A stretch of 25,234 nt of DNA from Leptospirillum sp. (GCA_027346125.1 DAIEST010000128.1:1-25234), one strand, 5' to 3'; positions 1 through 7,602 are shown, counted from the stretch's first letter. Notes: generated by a model from the letters alone, not told the origin. Program-made: numbers and translations.

Positions 1-258
1 CGGCCGATGGTACAGATCCTTGAGTCCCGCCTCCCATCCCATCGACAGGGCCTTGTCGATGCATTTGTACACCGTGGGACGGCTCGTTCCGGTCTGCGCT
101 GCGATGGTGGCAAGAGGAACGTGATCGGCATAAGCCAACAAAACCTTCGCCCGTTGCACCTCCCGAAGAGGAGCCGTGCGGGATTGGGCAATCGTCTGGA
201 TCTGTTGTCGCTGTCGTTCGTCCAGCACCAATGGAGACCTCTGTGTTTTATCCGCCAT
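1..258 (-). CDS. IS630-family transposase, N-terminal part (runs off left edge)
   Basis: The minus strand is open from an ATG at 258 to the window edge (86 codons, no stop), so only the start of the gene is present. An AGGAGG ribosome site lies just upstream of the ATG. The product begins MADKTQRSPLVLDER and contains a helix-turn-helix at about residues 50-75 (VPLATIAAQTGTSRPTVYKC), followed by a GWEAGLKDLYHRP segment. This order is typical of the N-terminal DNA-binding region of IS630/Tc1-mariner-type transposases; the DDE catalytic domain would lie outside the window. The family call rests on recognising these motifs. I could not identify the terminal inverted repeat or a TA target duplication in 259-311. 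The gene may be an intact insertion sequence copy or a fragment. Confidence 0.7.
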   Translation of the reverse strand, partial: MADKTQRSPLVLDERQRQQIQTIAQSRTAPLREVQRAKVLLAYADHVPLATIAAQTGTSRPTVYKCIDKALSMGWEAGLKDLYHRP

Positions 259-311
259 AACGCCCTCCTGGGATGATGGGTTGGTTATGGCTTCAGGATA
301 CAGGAATCAGA

Positions 312-718
312 TTATAATGTAAATACTTTATTGGGTCTTTCTGCTAGATAGTTCCGCAAAATATGGGTCGCCAACTGACGGAAGATCTCGGCCTGCTTGC
401 TGTTGCCCCGATATCCGATCGAAATGATGGCGTCCAGATTGTAGTGGGGGAACATCGCAGGAAACCTGTCGATTCCCCTCCATTCGAACCTGTGCAAAAA
501 CTTCACAGGTTGAATCTTTTCTCAATTCTTCGTCGTCATAAATGCCTGCAGATGCGTACAATGCTCGTGCGGTCGACACCGAACAGGTCCGGCATCTGCT
601 GTTGCGTCAACCAGACGGTTTCGTTGTCCAGTTTCACATAGAGATTCAGTTTTCCACTATTGTCCTGAAACAGGATGATTTCGCTTATCCTCGACTGATC
701 CCCCTCATAAACTCAAGA
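312..718 (-). pseudogene. Decayed RhuM-family gene (two frameshifts)
   Basis: Three minus-strand frames read in sequence give one RhuM-like protein. The N-terminal frame (718-536) gives SEIILFQDNSGKLNLYVKLD then ETVWLTQQQMPDLFGVDRTS, the helix-turn-helix region. The next frame gives IYDDEELRKDSTCEVFAQV. The last frame gives HYNLDAIISIGYRGNSKQAE, FRQLATHILRNYL and the stop at 312. The first break, near 542-546, looks like a 2-nt loss. The second coincides with a run of five G at 446-450 and looks like a 1-nt gain. RhuM proteins are DNA-binding accessory proteins of uncertain function, often carried near restriction systems and mobile elements. No start codon is evident: the reading frame opens after a TGA near 719. 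The gene is almost certainly non-functional. Confidence 0.75.
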
Positions 719-786
719 TCCCTGCCTGGAAAACCGATAAAGACCTTGTCTAACCGTAGCCATTCACCCAAATTTCAGGAGGAATG

Positions 787-1548
787 ATGGATAAACGGAA
801 AATTCAGGACATTCTCCATTTCAGAAAAGATCTCCCGCCGTTTCTGGTTCACCTCACGAAGGACAAAGACAAAGAAAAAAAAGCCAAGGACAACCTCATC
901 GGTATTTTAGACGACAAAAAACTAAAACAAAGCGGGGAACGCATCAGCAGCATCGGCTTCCTTACTGACTCCTCGACCATTAATCCCTCAGAAAAAAAGG
1001 AATTTCTTTCCGCCATCTGCGTCACCGAGACTCCGCTCGAATCCATCCATTGCCTGATCGATATTCAGGGACGTCAAGTCAACCTCGAACCTTACGGAGT
1101 CGTTTTTCTCAAAGAAAGACTCAAAGAAAAGAACTTTCATCCTGCTCTCTATTTCAACAATTCAAACGAAGGGCATTCGGATCCGATCCTCAAGGCAATC
1201 GGAACGCTCGCATCGTCCGCCCCCGATGAAGCCAAAAAGTTTTTTCCTCTTGTCACCACTTTTGGTCATTTGGTAGGACCCTCCAAACCCAGTGGAGGTT
1301 GGCAAGATTTCTACTGGGAGCGCGAGTGGCGACGACCTTTTTACTATGGAGATTTTTCGTTTTCCTTCAGCGAGAATCCTAAGAATAATGATGTTTTTTG
1401 CGGACTTTGCCCCGAAAGCGAGATCGACTTTTTTGAAGGGAAATCTTCTGGACTCCCCTTTATCGATCCTAGGCGGCCCCTTTCCTGGTATGCGCAAAAA
1501 CTCATCAGGCGTCGGAAAGTCCTTAACATAGAACATTCCGTTGTTTGA
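787..1548 (+). CDS. AbiGi/DUF2971-like abortive-infection family protein
   Basis: The 253-residue product has the landmark order of AbiGi/DUF2971-type proteins: FLVHLTKD and NLIGILDDKKL near the N-terminus (about 18-45), CVTETPLESIH at about 79, EPYGVVFLKERL at about 102-113, and DFYWEREWRRPFYYG at about 173-187. AbiGi proteins are known as partners of AbiGii toxins in abortive phage infection, but no AbiGii-type gene lies beside this one. Two ATGs occur, at 784 and 787. AGGAGG at 777-782 leaves only 1 nt before the first and 4 nt before the second, so 787 is preferred. The coding sequence is noticeably richer in AT and in AAA/GAA codons than the metal genes, which suggests separate acquisition. 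It lies between a RhuM pseudogene and a recombinase remnant. The family assignment is from motif memory and is moderate; no catalytic residue set can be named. Confidence 0.55.
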   Translation: MDKRKIQDILHFRKDLPPFLVHLTKDKDKEKKAKDNLIGILDDKKLKQSGERISSIGFLTDSSTINPSEKKEFLSAICVTETPLESIHCLIDIQGRQVNLEPYGVVFLKERLKEKNFHPALYFNNSNEGHSDPILKAIGTLASSAPDEAKKFFPLVTTFGHLVGPSKPSGGWQDFYWEREWRRPFYYGDFSFSFSENPKNNDVFCGLCPESEIDFFEGKSSGLPFIDPRRPLSWYAQKLIRRRKVLNIEHSVV

Positions 1549-1617
1549 GACGATATTCCCTCTCATCAGTTTCTGGAGAGATGCGGTCCCGAAGGGAGAG
1601 ACTCGCAAGTCTCGGGC

Positions 1618-1896
1618 TTGGGAGCGATAAAGCGGCCTTTCGGATCGATCTCTCCCGTCAAAAGACCGTACAGGACAAACCCGTGTCCGAATTTCCGGTG
1701 GCATGATCTTCGACACACGTTCGCAACCCGGCTGGTTCATGCAGGGGCCGATCTTTACACTGTCCAGCGACTCGGACGCTGGCAGTCCCTGTTCATGGTG
1801 ATGCGGTATGCCCATCACAACCTCGAAAACCTTCGGACAGGCATGGAAGCCGTCAACCGGCTGGCTAGCACAAATTTAGCACAGTCCGGAGAATAG
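1618..1896 (+). pseudogene. Tyrosine recombinase (phage-type integrase), C-terminal catalytic remnant
   Basis: The frame encodes the end of a tyrosine recombinase: FRWHDLRHTFATRLV carries the H-x-x-R box, LGRWQS corresponds to the second His/Trp position, and MRYAHHNLENLR carries the probable nucleophilic Tyr. The N-terminal arm-binding and core-binding domains and the first catalytic Arg are missing. The frame opens at a stop at 1546 (the end of the upstream gene), and only a TTG with no ribosome site is available at 1618. The fragment ends in TAG at 1896, 54 nt before a tRNA-Gly fragment, the usual placement of an integrase next to its attachment site. It is best read as the leftover of an older integration event. 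The exact 5' limit is uncertain because upstream residues do not resemble the family. Confidence 0.75.
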
Positions 1897-1950
1897 GGAG
1901 AGTCAATGGCGGGGGAAAATATCTTAAATAATTTATAAATATTGATATTT

Positions 1951-1990
1951 AAACGGGATTCGAACCCGCGACCCTCGCCTTGGCAAGGCG
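1951..1990 (-). other. tRNA-Gly(GCC) 3' fragment, probable att site remnant
   Basis: Read on the minus strand, this 40-bp stretch contains an anticodon stem-loop with loop TTGCCAA (anticodon GCC), a variable region AGGGTC and a T arm GCGGGTTCGAATCCCGT. The D arm and 5' acceptor strand are absent on one side. On the other side the sequence turns to AT-rich DNA right after the T arm, with no 3' acceptor strand or CCA. This is what a tyrosine recombinase crossover site in a tRNA-Gly gene leaves behind as one att copy. The adjacent recombinase remnant at 1618-1896 supports this. A short inverted repeat, AAATAT-TG-ATATTT, lies beside it at 1937-1950. It is not a functional tRNA gene. Confidence 0.7.
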
Positions 1991-2151
1991 TTTAAAAGCC
2001 TTTTCTGTTGCTCTCCGTTTTTCTATAATGCTTTGGTTTCAATGATTTTTTGATGCTCCAATTTGTTCTGTTTTCCTCGGTTTTGTTTTCTTATTGGAGC
2101 AAAATTGGAGCAAAAATTCTTCCGGAAAATGGCTGATTTAACGGACGATTG

Positions 2152-2311
2152 TACTCTCCTGATCCTCGTCGAATTGTACGGGGGTCAAGCGCCCTCAACC
2201 AGGGTATCAAATGGAACAAGGAACGGTTCCCGCAGGACTTTGTTTTCCATTTGACCGAAAAGGAATAAGAGGAGGTTGCCACAAATTGTGATCACCTCCC
2301 GCCTCAATTTC
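2152..2311 (+). pseudogene. Decayed ORF6N-domain (phage antirepressor-like) gene
   Basis: Two plus-strand frames together give ILVELYG then ALNQGIKWNKERFPQDFVF and HLTEKE, matching the conserved ORF6N pattern (AELYGV, then ALNQxVKRNxxRFPxDFMFQLT). A frameshift falls in the GGGGG/GCGCCC stretch near 2178-2193. A TAA follows HLTEKE at about 2251, after which EEVATNCDHLPPQF continues in frame. Both lesions show that the gene is broken. ORF6N domains occur in phage and mobile-element DNA-binding proteins. Only this N-terminal domain is recognisable. The remnant runs into the convergent end of the MFS gene at 2304. Confidence 0.65.
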
Positions 2312-3623
2312 TCTCCGTGATTTTCCGGGACTTGATATTCTCCAAATGGGGGAGGGTCTCATAAGCCCCAAACAGAACCCATCCGCCCGACACGACCAGG
2401 ATGAGCACGGTCGTCCAGAAAGCGGTGAGGATATGGTGCGTTTCCTGGGCCACAAGTCCCAAAAGGAAAGCCCCGATCGCATATCCCGTATCGCGCCAGT
2501 ACCGGTAGGTTCCCAGCGCTTTCCCCCTCCAGGCGGGGGAGGCCCGATCCGCAACCGACGCGATCAGGGTGGGGTAGAGAAGGGCCATTCCCATCCCCAT
2601 CACCGCCGCCCAGGCGATCCAAGGGACAAGAGAGGACGACAAAGCAACTCCCGCAATGCCCGCGGCCAAAACCCAGAGTCCCGACACGATGGCCGGCTTG
2701 CGCCCGATTTGATCAGACAGGGTGCCTGTCCAGAGTTGGGAGCCCCCCCAGACCATTGCGTAGGTCCCGGTCACCCAACCAGTCACAATCATCCCCAGGT
2801 GATGTCGGGAGAAAAAAACCGGAAACAGTGCCCAGACGAGAGTGTCAGCAATCTTGTTGGCCACTCCCGCCTGGGACAGGGCGCGAAACGTCGGATCTCC
2901 GAAGGACACCAAGCGGAATATCTCCCCGGCTCCCGGCTGGGGGGAGACCCCAAGGGGTTGCTCCATTTTTAAGGAGGAAGGATTGTCCTGGATCCGGGCA
3001 TGCTCGGCCCGAGCCCAGGGAAGGGTTTCCCGGATCCGAAAAATGGCCAGGGTCAATCCGGAAAGGATCACCGCCAAACCGAATCCGAACAGGGTCTCCC
3101 GCGACCCGAACCGGGAGGCCAGATAACCCGTCGCGACTCCCGCCACTCCGACGGCCAGATAGCCGGCCGTTTCGTTGATCCCCGTCGCAGCACCGCGCTG
3201 GTGGGTCCTTGTAATGTCGACTTTGCTGGTCACCGTCATGCTCCACGCAAATCCCTGATTGATCCCGAGAAGCATATTGGCGAATACGACCCACCACCAG
3301 TTGCGGGCGAAAAGGAGAACGAACGGGATAGGGAGCGCGACCAGCCACCCCATGAGGAGGACCGGTTTCCGTCCGATTCGGTCCGCAAGGGTTCCGGCCA
3401 CGAAATTCAGGGCACCCTTGACCAGGCCGAAGCCCAGAACGAACGTCAAGAGAAACAGGAAGGAATTCTCGGCAACTCCAAAATTTCGTGTGGCCATGGA
3501 AGGCAGGATGTTTCTCTCCATCCCGATCAGGAGACCGACCAAAAACACCTGGATCACCTGATGGACAAACTGGCCCAAGTTCGCCCGAATGCCCTGGACG
3601 TACGTTTCTTCCGACGCCCCCAT
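2304..3623 (-). CDS. Major facilitator superfamily transporter
   Basis: The 439-residue protein is an inner-membrane secondary transporter with about 12 predicted hydrophobic segments, the normal MFS length. The first half carries motif A between TM2 and TM3 (GTLADRIGRKPVLL, about 77-90). A second copy occurs after the central loop (GTLSDQIGRKPAIV, about 287-300), as expected for the duplicated six-helix fold. The central cytoplasmic loop is at about 205-235. Its ATG overlaps the stop of the upstream ArsR-family gene in a TGATG arrangement, so translation is probably coupled. The substrate cannot be read from the sequence. The company of a persulfide-dioxygenase-like enzyme and an ArsR-type regulator suggests export or import of a sulfur compound, metal(loid) or related anion. 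That is inference only. Confidence 0.85.
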   Translation of the reverse strand: MGASEETYVQGIRANLGQFVHQVIQVFLVGLLIGMERNILPSMATRNFGVAENSFLFLLTFVLGFGLVKGALNFVAGTLADRIGRKPVLLMGWLVALPIPFVLLFARNWWWVVFANMLLGINQGFAWSMTVTSKVDITRTHQRGAATGINETAGYLAVGVAGVATGYLASRFGSRETLFGFGLAVILSGLTLAIFRIRETLPWARAEHARIQDNPSSLKMEQPLGVSPQPGAGEIFRLVSFGDPTFRALSQAGVANKIADTLVWALFPVFFSRHHLGMIVTGWVTGTYAMVWGGSQLWTGTLSDQIGRKPAIVSGLWVLAAGIAGVALSSSLVPWIAWAAVMGMGMALLYPTLIASVADRASPAWRGKALGTYRYWRDTGYAIGAFLLGLVAQETHHILTAFWTTVLILVVSGGWVLFGAYETLPHLENIKSRKITERN

Positions 3624-3973
3624 CAGGACAAATTTTTTTGGAAGGGAAGGACTTCAGACAGGCTTTTCCGATTTTCAACCGTGATGTCGATCTGTTCCAG
3701 GATCTGCTGACGGACAAGATCGCACATTTCCAGAATCCGTGGACCTGTCAGCCGATAATGACAAAATGTCCCGATCTTGTCGCAGTAAATCAGTCCCCGT
3801 CCTTTCAGGACATTCAGATGCTGGGAGATATTGGCTTTGGACAGTCCGGTGAGGGATGCCAGTTCACCGGCGGTAGACTGCCGCTTCCCGAGGTGATAGA
3901 GAATTTCGAGCCTCTTGGGGTGGGACAGTGCCGTGAAAATTTCGGCGATCAGGGCAAAACGGACTGTTTCCAC
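3623..3973 (-). CDS. ArsR-family winged-helix transcriptional regulator
   Basis: The 116-residue protein has the full ArsR/SmtB winged-helix fold: FTALSHPKRLEILYHL at about 13-28, the recognition helix TGLSKANISQHLNVLKGRGL at about 42-61, and a wing with YCDKIGTFCHYRL. The classical metal-binding Cys pair in the recognition helix is absent. Cysteines lie at 64, 71 and 84, in the wing and the following helix. They could form a thiol or persulfide switch, as in the BigR/SqrR group (inference; the cysteine positions are not those known for BigR). The start is GTG at 3971-3973 with GGAGGG a few bases upstream. The gene begins 11 nt after the metallo-beta-lactamase gene and overlaps the MFS gene by 1 nt, so it probably regulates its own operon. 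Confidence 0.85.
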   Translation of the reverse strand: METVRFALIAEIFTALSHPKRLEILYHLGKRQSTAGELASLTGLSKANISQHLNVLKGRGLIYCDKIGTFCHYRLTGPRILEMCDLVRQQILEQIDITVENRKSLSEVLPFQKNLS

Positions 3974-3984
3974 GGATTCCCTCC

Positions 3985-4716
3985 TTATTCAATGTTTCGG
4001 CGTACGACGGATTCCATTTCGGCCGGCCGTTCGGGAATGTCCCGGAGGAGGGAGCGGACAAAGGACTCCCGGTCCGAAATCTTTAGTATCGGATTGAATC
4101 GCTTTTCAAACCCGATCGTCGAAGACGGCTTTCCGGAGATCCCCGCAGCGCATACCGAACCGGAGGCGTGTCCCGGAAAGATTTCCAGATCGTCGGGAAA
4201 AACGAGGATCTTTTCTCTCAGGGTTTCGAAAAGGAGTCCCGCCATTTTCTCAGAAGATCCCCCGAGGTCGGGGCGCCCCACCGCCCCCACGAACAGAGTG
4301 TCTCCGGTCAGCAAGAACCAGGGTTCCTCTCCCCTCCTGAGATCCGTGACCAAGAGACAGAGGCTGTCGGGTGTGTGCCCGGGCGTATGGAGGATCCGGA
4401 TCCGGACATTTCCCTCGCCCAGGACGTCACCCTCCCGGAGGGGGTGAAAAGGATAACGGACGATTCCGGCGGCCGATTCGTGAAGGGCATAGGGAGCCCC
4501 GGCCCGTGCCGCCAAATTTCTCCCTCCGGACACATGGTCGGCATGGACATGCGTATCGATCACGTAATCGATGCGGACCCCCTCCTTGCCAGCTTGTTCA
4601 AGAAACCACTCTTCGTCCCCTTCCACCACGTCGACGGCGATGCCTCTTCCTTTCGAGCCGCACCCAAAGAAGTAGGAAAGCGTCGCCTCTTTGGCCAATC
4701 GTTGTCTGAAAAACAT
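3985..4716 (-). CDS. Metallo-beta-lactamase-fold hydrolase, persulfide-dioxygenase-like
   Basis: The 243-residue cytoplasmic protein has the full MBL metal site: THVHADH (His56, His58, Asp60, His61), HTPGHT with His114, TGDTLFVGAVGRPDL with Asp139, and FPGH with His183. The TGDTLFVGAVGRPDL block and the overall length resemble ETHE1/Blh-type persulfide dioxygenases, which oxidise glutathione persulfide to sulfite, more than glyoxalase II. The start at 4716 (MFFRQRLAKE) is chosen because GGGAGGG lies 4 nt upstream; the more upstream ATG at 4746 has a poorly spaced site. It is the second gene of a minus-strand cluster with a SHOCT-domain gene before it and an ArsR regulator 11 nt after it. No rhodanese domain is fused. 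The enzyme class is well supported and the substrate is inferred. Confidence 0.8.
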   Translation of the reverse strand: MFFRQRLAKEATLSYFFGCGSKGRGIAVDVVEGDEEWFLEQAGKEGVRIDYVIDTHVHADHVSGGRNLAARAGAPYALHESAAGIVRYPFHPLREGDVLGEGNVRIRILHTPGHTPDSLCLLVTDLRRGEEPWFLLTGDTLFVGAVGRPDLGGSSEKMAGLLFETLREKILVFPDDLEIFPGHASGSVCAAGISGKPSSTIGFEKRFNPILKISDRESFVRSLLRDIPERPAEMESVVRRNIE

Positions 4717-4772
4717 CGGACCCTCCCTTCTCTTTACCGAAAACATTCCCTGCTTCGAAGGTCCAAGCGATC

Positions 4773-5006
4773 TTAGCGGTTCAGATCGCGCTTCATTTCT
4801 TCGTACTTTTCCTTGTCGATTTCACCTTTGGCGTATCGCCGGTCGAGTATCTCCTTCGGGGTCTCAGTTTGCGGCCCCCTGTCCAGCGCACCGGGCCAAA
4901 AACCCAGACACCGGGCGAGGGCAAGCAAAAGCACCACCAGAAACAAAAGTGGCACAAGCCACATCAAACCCATCATCGGAACCCCCCATTCCCATCCGTG
5001 AACCAT
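4773..5006 (-). CDS. Small membrane protein with SHOCT domain
   Basis: The 77-residue product has one hydrophobic segment (about residues 11-33, MMGLMWLVPLLFLVVLLLAL). It is followed by a short linker and a C-terminal SHOCT motif (TPKEILDRRYAKGEIDKEKY, about 49-68), with the typical L-x-x-RYA-x-GEI-x-x-x-EY spacing. SHOCT is a short oligomerisation motif found at the ends of many bacterial membrane proteins, and the function here is unknown. The ATG at 5006 places the start directly before the membrane segment. A longer reading from 5096 would add AT-rich promoter-like sequence and is less likely. It is the promoter-proximal gene of the minus-strand cluster with the MBL, ArsR and MFS genes, 56 nt ahead of the MBL gene. 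Confidence 0.7.
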   Translation of the reverse strand: MVHGWEWGVPMMGLMWLVPLLFLVVLLLALARCLGFWPGALDRGPQTETPKEILDRRYAKGEIDKEKYEEMKRDLNR

Positions 5007-5019
5007 CTCCGTACCCCTT

Positions 5020-5096
5020 AAAATAATTTGCCTTATTTCATTGTTTAATGAGTTAATATATTTGTTAACTATAAAAGATTGACCAGTCTGGATCAA
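5020..5096 (-). promoter_or_regulatory. AT-rich promoter/operator region with 6-bp inverted repeat
   Basis: This is an AT-rich island in otherwise GC-rich DNA, directly upstream of the SHOCT-MBL-ArsR-MFS cluster. It contains the inverted repeat AGTTAA-N8-TTAACT at 5051-5070, a plausible site for the ArsR-family dimer encoded in the cluster. No convincing -35/-10 pair can be fixed, so the promoter call rests on composition, position and the dyad. Confidence 0.4.
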
Positions 5097-5180
5097 GATG
5101 CCGGAGACTCATGATAGTCCTTAAATCGTCCCGATCGGGAATGAAAATCCGAAAGGCAGGACAAAAATCATGGAGGTTGT

Positions 5181-5810
5181 GTGGACGCCTATTCGTATGA
5201 TGATTGGTATAAAAACTTGCGGGGTCGATGGATCGGGCGGACGGAATACCGTCTCCTTCAGAGCGTCCTCAAAGCCCGTCCGGGAACGACCCTTCTGGAT
5301 GTCGGTTGCGGGACGGGTTATTTTACGAGGCTGTTTACCGGAGACGGTTTTGAAACGGTGGGGATCGATCCGGACCCAAGCCGTGTCGCCTTTGCCAAAA
5401 ACCGCCAAGGCCAGCGGGACCATTACCTTCTGGGGGATGCCCGGTGCCTTCCGTTTCGGGACCGGAGCTTCGACTTTTCCGTGGCGGTCACGTCATTGTG
5501 CTTCGTCCCCGAAATCTCTCCGGCGCTTTCGGAAATGGCCAGGGTGACGCGGCAACGTTTTGCGCTGGGACTTCTAAACCGTCAGAGCCTTCTTTTCCAA
5601 AGGAAGAGCGGAAAAGGCGACTATAAGGGCGCCCGATGGGATACTCCAGGCGAAGTACGAACCCTGATATCCGGTCTGGCCAACGATATCGATGTCAAAT
5701 CGGCGATCTTTTTTCCTTCCGGAACATTTGTTGCCAGAACACTTGAGAGGGCCATCCCCCAAAATCTTCTGTACGGAGGCTTCCTGGTGATATCGGCACA
5801 GCCGAAATGA
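5181..5810 (+). CDS. Class I SAM-dependent methyltransferase
   Basis: The 209-residue protein has the Rossmann-type methyltransferase motifs: motif I LLDVGCGTGYFTRLF (about 38-52), the acidic loop GIDPDPSRVAFA (about 60-71), and GDARCLPFRDRSFDF with a following SLCFVPE (about 85-110). This is the arrangement of the UbiE/type-11 methyltransferase group. The substrate cannot be deduced. The start is a GTG at 5181 with GGAGG at 5172-5176; no better-placed ATG precedes the conserved region. It is transcribed away from the SHOCT cluster and toward merA, leaving a 116-nt convergent gap (5811-5926) in which I see no strong terminator. It may belong to the sulfur or metal context on either side, but nothing in the sequence ties it to either. 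Confidence 0.8.
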   Translation: MDAYSYDDWYKNLRGRWIGRTEYRLLQSVLKARPGTTLLDVGCGTGYFTRLFTGDGFETVGIDPDPSRVAFAKNRQGQRDHYLLGDARCLPFRDRSFDFSVAVTSLCFVPEISPALSEMARVTRQRFALGLLNRQSLLFQRKSGKGDYKGARWDTPGEVRTLISGLANDIDVKSAIFFPSGTFVARTLERAIPQNLLYGGFLVISAQPK

Positions 5811-5926
5811 AAGCAAGAGACCCAGTATGGCAATTCCGATCCTGTCTGAATGCTGAAGGGACAGCCTCTTACAAAAGAGTTCCGGACGAAGGGAAAGGGG
5901 AAGCATTACGTTCTTACATTTCGCTC

Positions 5927-7537
5927 TCATCCCGCACAACAGGAAAGGTTCGCGACCTCTTTCGTAAAGGACTGGGCGGCAAGTTTGATCCCCTCCACCA
6001 TCGTCAGATAGGGAAAAAGCCGGTCTCCCAGATCCTGGACGGTCATTTGGTGAAGGATCGCCAGGTGCGCCGTCTGGATCATCTCTCCCGCCGAACCGGC
6101 GAGGATATGCGCTCCGAGAAGACGGCCCGTGCCTTTTTCGGCTACAAGCTTGATAAACCCCCGGGTGTCGAAGTTTGCGAGGGCCCTGGGAACTGCGTCC
6201 AGCCCCAGCACCCGTACTTCGACATCAAGTCCCCGTCTCCCCGCCTGTGCCTCGGTCATTCCCACGACTGCCACGGCCGGGTCGGTGAAGATCACCTCCG
6301 GAAGGAGGGAAACATCCAGAGATTGGTCGTCCCCCAACATGTTCGCCGCCGCCCGGGTCCCCGAGGCCGCCGCCACATAAACGAAGGGGGGAAGGGTCGT
6401 ACAGTCTCCGGCGGCATAGATATGGGAGACATTCGTGCGCAAATGGTCGTCCACACGGATATACCCCCGGACATCCGTTTGAACTCCTGCGGCCCCCAAA
6501 TTAAGCCCTTCGGTGTTCGGGGTCCGTCCGGCAGCCACCAGAAGGGCGTCCCCGGTGAAGAATCCTTGGTCGGTCGACAGGGTAAACCGGTGTCCCTTGT
6601 ACCGCACCGACTCGATCCGTATCCGGGTTGTCACCCCGATTCCTTCCACCGAGAACGCCTCCTTGAGCCCCGCTCCAAGGTCGGGATCGAATCCGGACAG
6701 AAGACCGGGCCCCCGTTCGAAGAGGGTCACATTGGATCCCATCCGGCGGAAGGCCTGTCCCAGCTCGCAGGCCACGAACCCGCCCCCGAGGACGAGGAGG
6801 TGTTCCGGCAGATTCTCTGCTTTTAGGGCTTCGGTCGACGTCCAGTAAGGAACATCCGCAAGTCCCGGAATTTCCGGCACTGCTGGCCGGGCGCCGGAGA
6901 CGATCAGGATGCGATCCCCGGTGATGCTCTGGACGGTGCCGTCCTCACAGACGACCCTGAGGGTCCGGCTGTCGACGAACGAAGCGGTCCCTTTCAGGAA
7001 ACGGATCCCGGGAAAGATCTCGAGGATGTGGGCGTACTTCGACGCCCTCAGTGCGTCCACGCGGTCCTTTTGCTGACGCCGGAGACGGGGAAGATCGGGG
7101 ACAACGTCCGAAATCGAGATCCCGGGAAATGGGCCGTGCGCCGCGTGATGGGCGAGTTCCGCCTGACGGATGAAGATCTTGGAGGGAACGCATCCGATGT
7201 TGACGCAGGTCCCCCCCAAAGTTCCCCGCTCGATCATAGTGACGTTCTTTCCGGAGGAGGCCAACTGGATCGCGGCGGCAAAAGCCCCCGATCCGCTGCC
7301 AATGATGACGGCAAAATCCGGAGAACCTTCATGATCGGTAAGGCCATAACCGGCGTTCCGGATTGTTTCGGCCAATATCCCGGGATCCAAAGATTCCGGA
7401 GCGTCGATGATCGCTTTACGTTCCTCGAACGAAACCTCGGCCGATACCCCGGAAAGACGTTCCAGGGCGTTCTTGATCGTGACCGCACAGTGGTCGCAGG
7501 TCATCCCGGTGATGTTATAGACATGTCGAGTGCTCAT
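5927..7537 (-). CDS. merA: Mercuric reductase
   Basis: The 536-residue flavoprotein reduces Hg(II) to volatile Hg(0) with NADPH in the cytoplasm. It has one N-terminal heavy-metal-associated domain with GMTCDHC (Cys14, Cys17), an FAD-binding site IIGSGSGAFAAA (about 78-89), and the redox-active disulfide GGTCVNIGCVPSK (Cys111, Cys116). The NAD(P)H-binding segment is VLGGGFVACELGQAF, the second FAD motif is IYAAGDCT, and the C-terminal vicinal Cys pair (Cys533, Cys534, ending SCCAG) hands Hg(II) to the active site. All catalytic cysteines are therefore present. The ATG at 7537 has an AGGAAAGGA-type site upstream. It is the last gene of the mer operon, 65 nt after the outer-membrane-like gene. 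Confidence 0.97.
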   Translation of the reverse strand: MSTRHVYNITGMTCDHCAVTIKNALERLSGVSAEVSFEERKAIIDAPESLDPGILAETIRNAGYGLTDHEGSPDFAVIIGSGSGAFAAAIQLASSGKNVTMIERGTLGGTCVNIGCVPSKIFIRQAELAHHAAHGPFPGISISDVVPDLPRLRRQQKDRVDALRASKYAHILEIFPGIRFLKGTASFVDSRTLRVVCEDGTVQSITGDRILIVSGARPAVPEIPGLADVPYWTSTEALKAENLPEHLLVLGGGFVACELGQAFRRMGSNVTLFERGPGLLSGFDPDLGAGLKEAFSVEGIGVTTRIRIESVRYKGHRFTLSTDQGFFTGDALLVAAGRTPNTEGLNLGAAGVQTDVRGYIRVDDHLRTNVSHIYAAGDCTTLPPFVYVAAASGTRAAANMLGDDQSLDVSLLPEVIFTDPAVAVVGMTEAQAGRRGLDVEVRVLGLDAVPRALANFDTRGFIKLVAEKGTGRLLGAHILAGSAGEMIQTAHLAILHQMTVQDLGDRLFPYLTMVEGIKLAAQSFTKEVANLSCCAG

Positions 7538-7602
7538 CGTTCAGTCCTTTCCTGTCTGTGACACTCCTAGACAAATGTGGATGAAATTCAAACGCGCCGA
7601 CC

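Noticed and set aside
313..318. TATAAT box as a transposase promoter
   Set aside because: It is part of a palindromic ATTATAAT at the end of the RhuM pseudogene, and no -35 element lies at the right distance on either strand.
1951..2020. Complete tRNA-Gly gene
   Set aside because: The D arm and both acceptor strands are missing; only the anticodon and T arms are preserved.
3488..4447. 319-codon plus-strand frame across the MFS, ArsR and MBL genes
   Set aside because: It crosses three well-supported minus-strand genes and their junctions and shows no domain.
5807..6826. 339-codon plus-strand open frame opposite merA
   Set aside because: It is antisense to merA, which has every catalytic motif; Arg/Gly/Pro-rich shadow composition.
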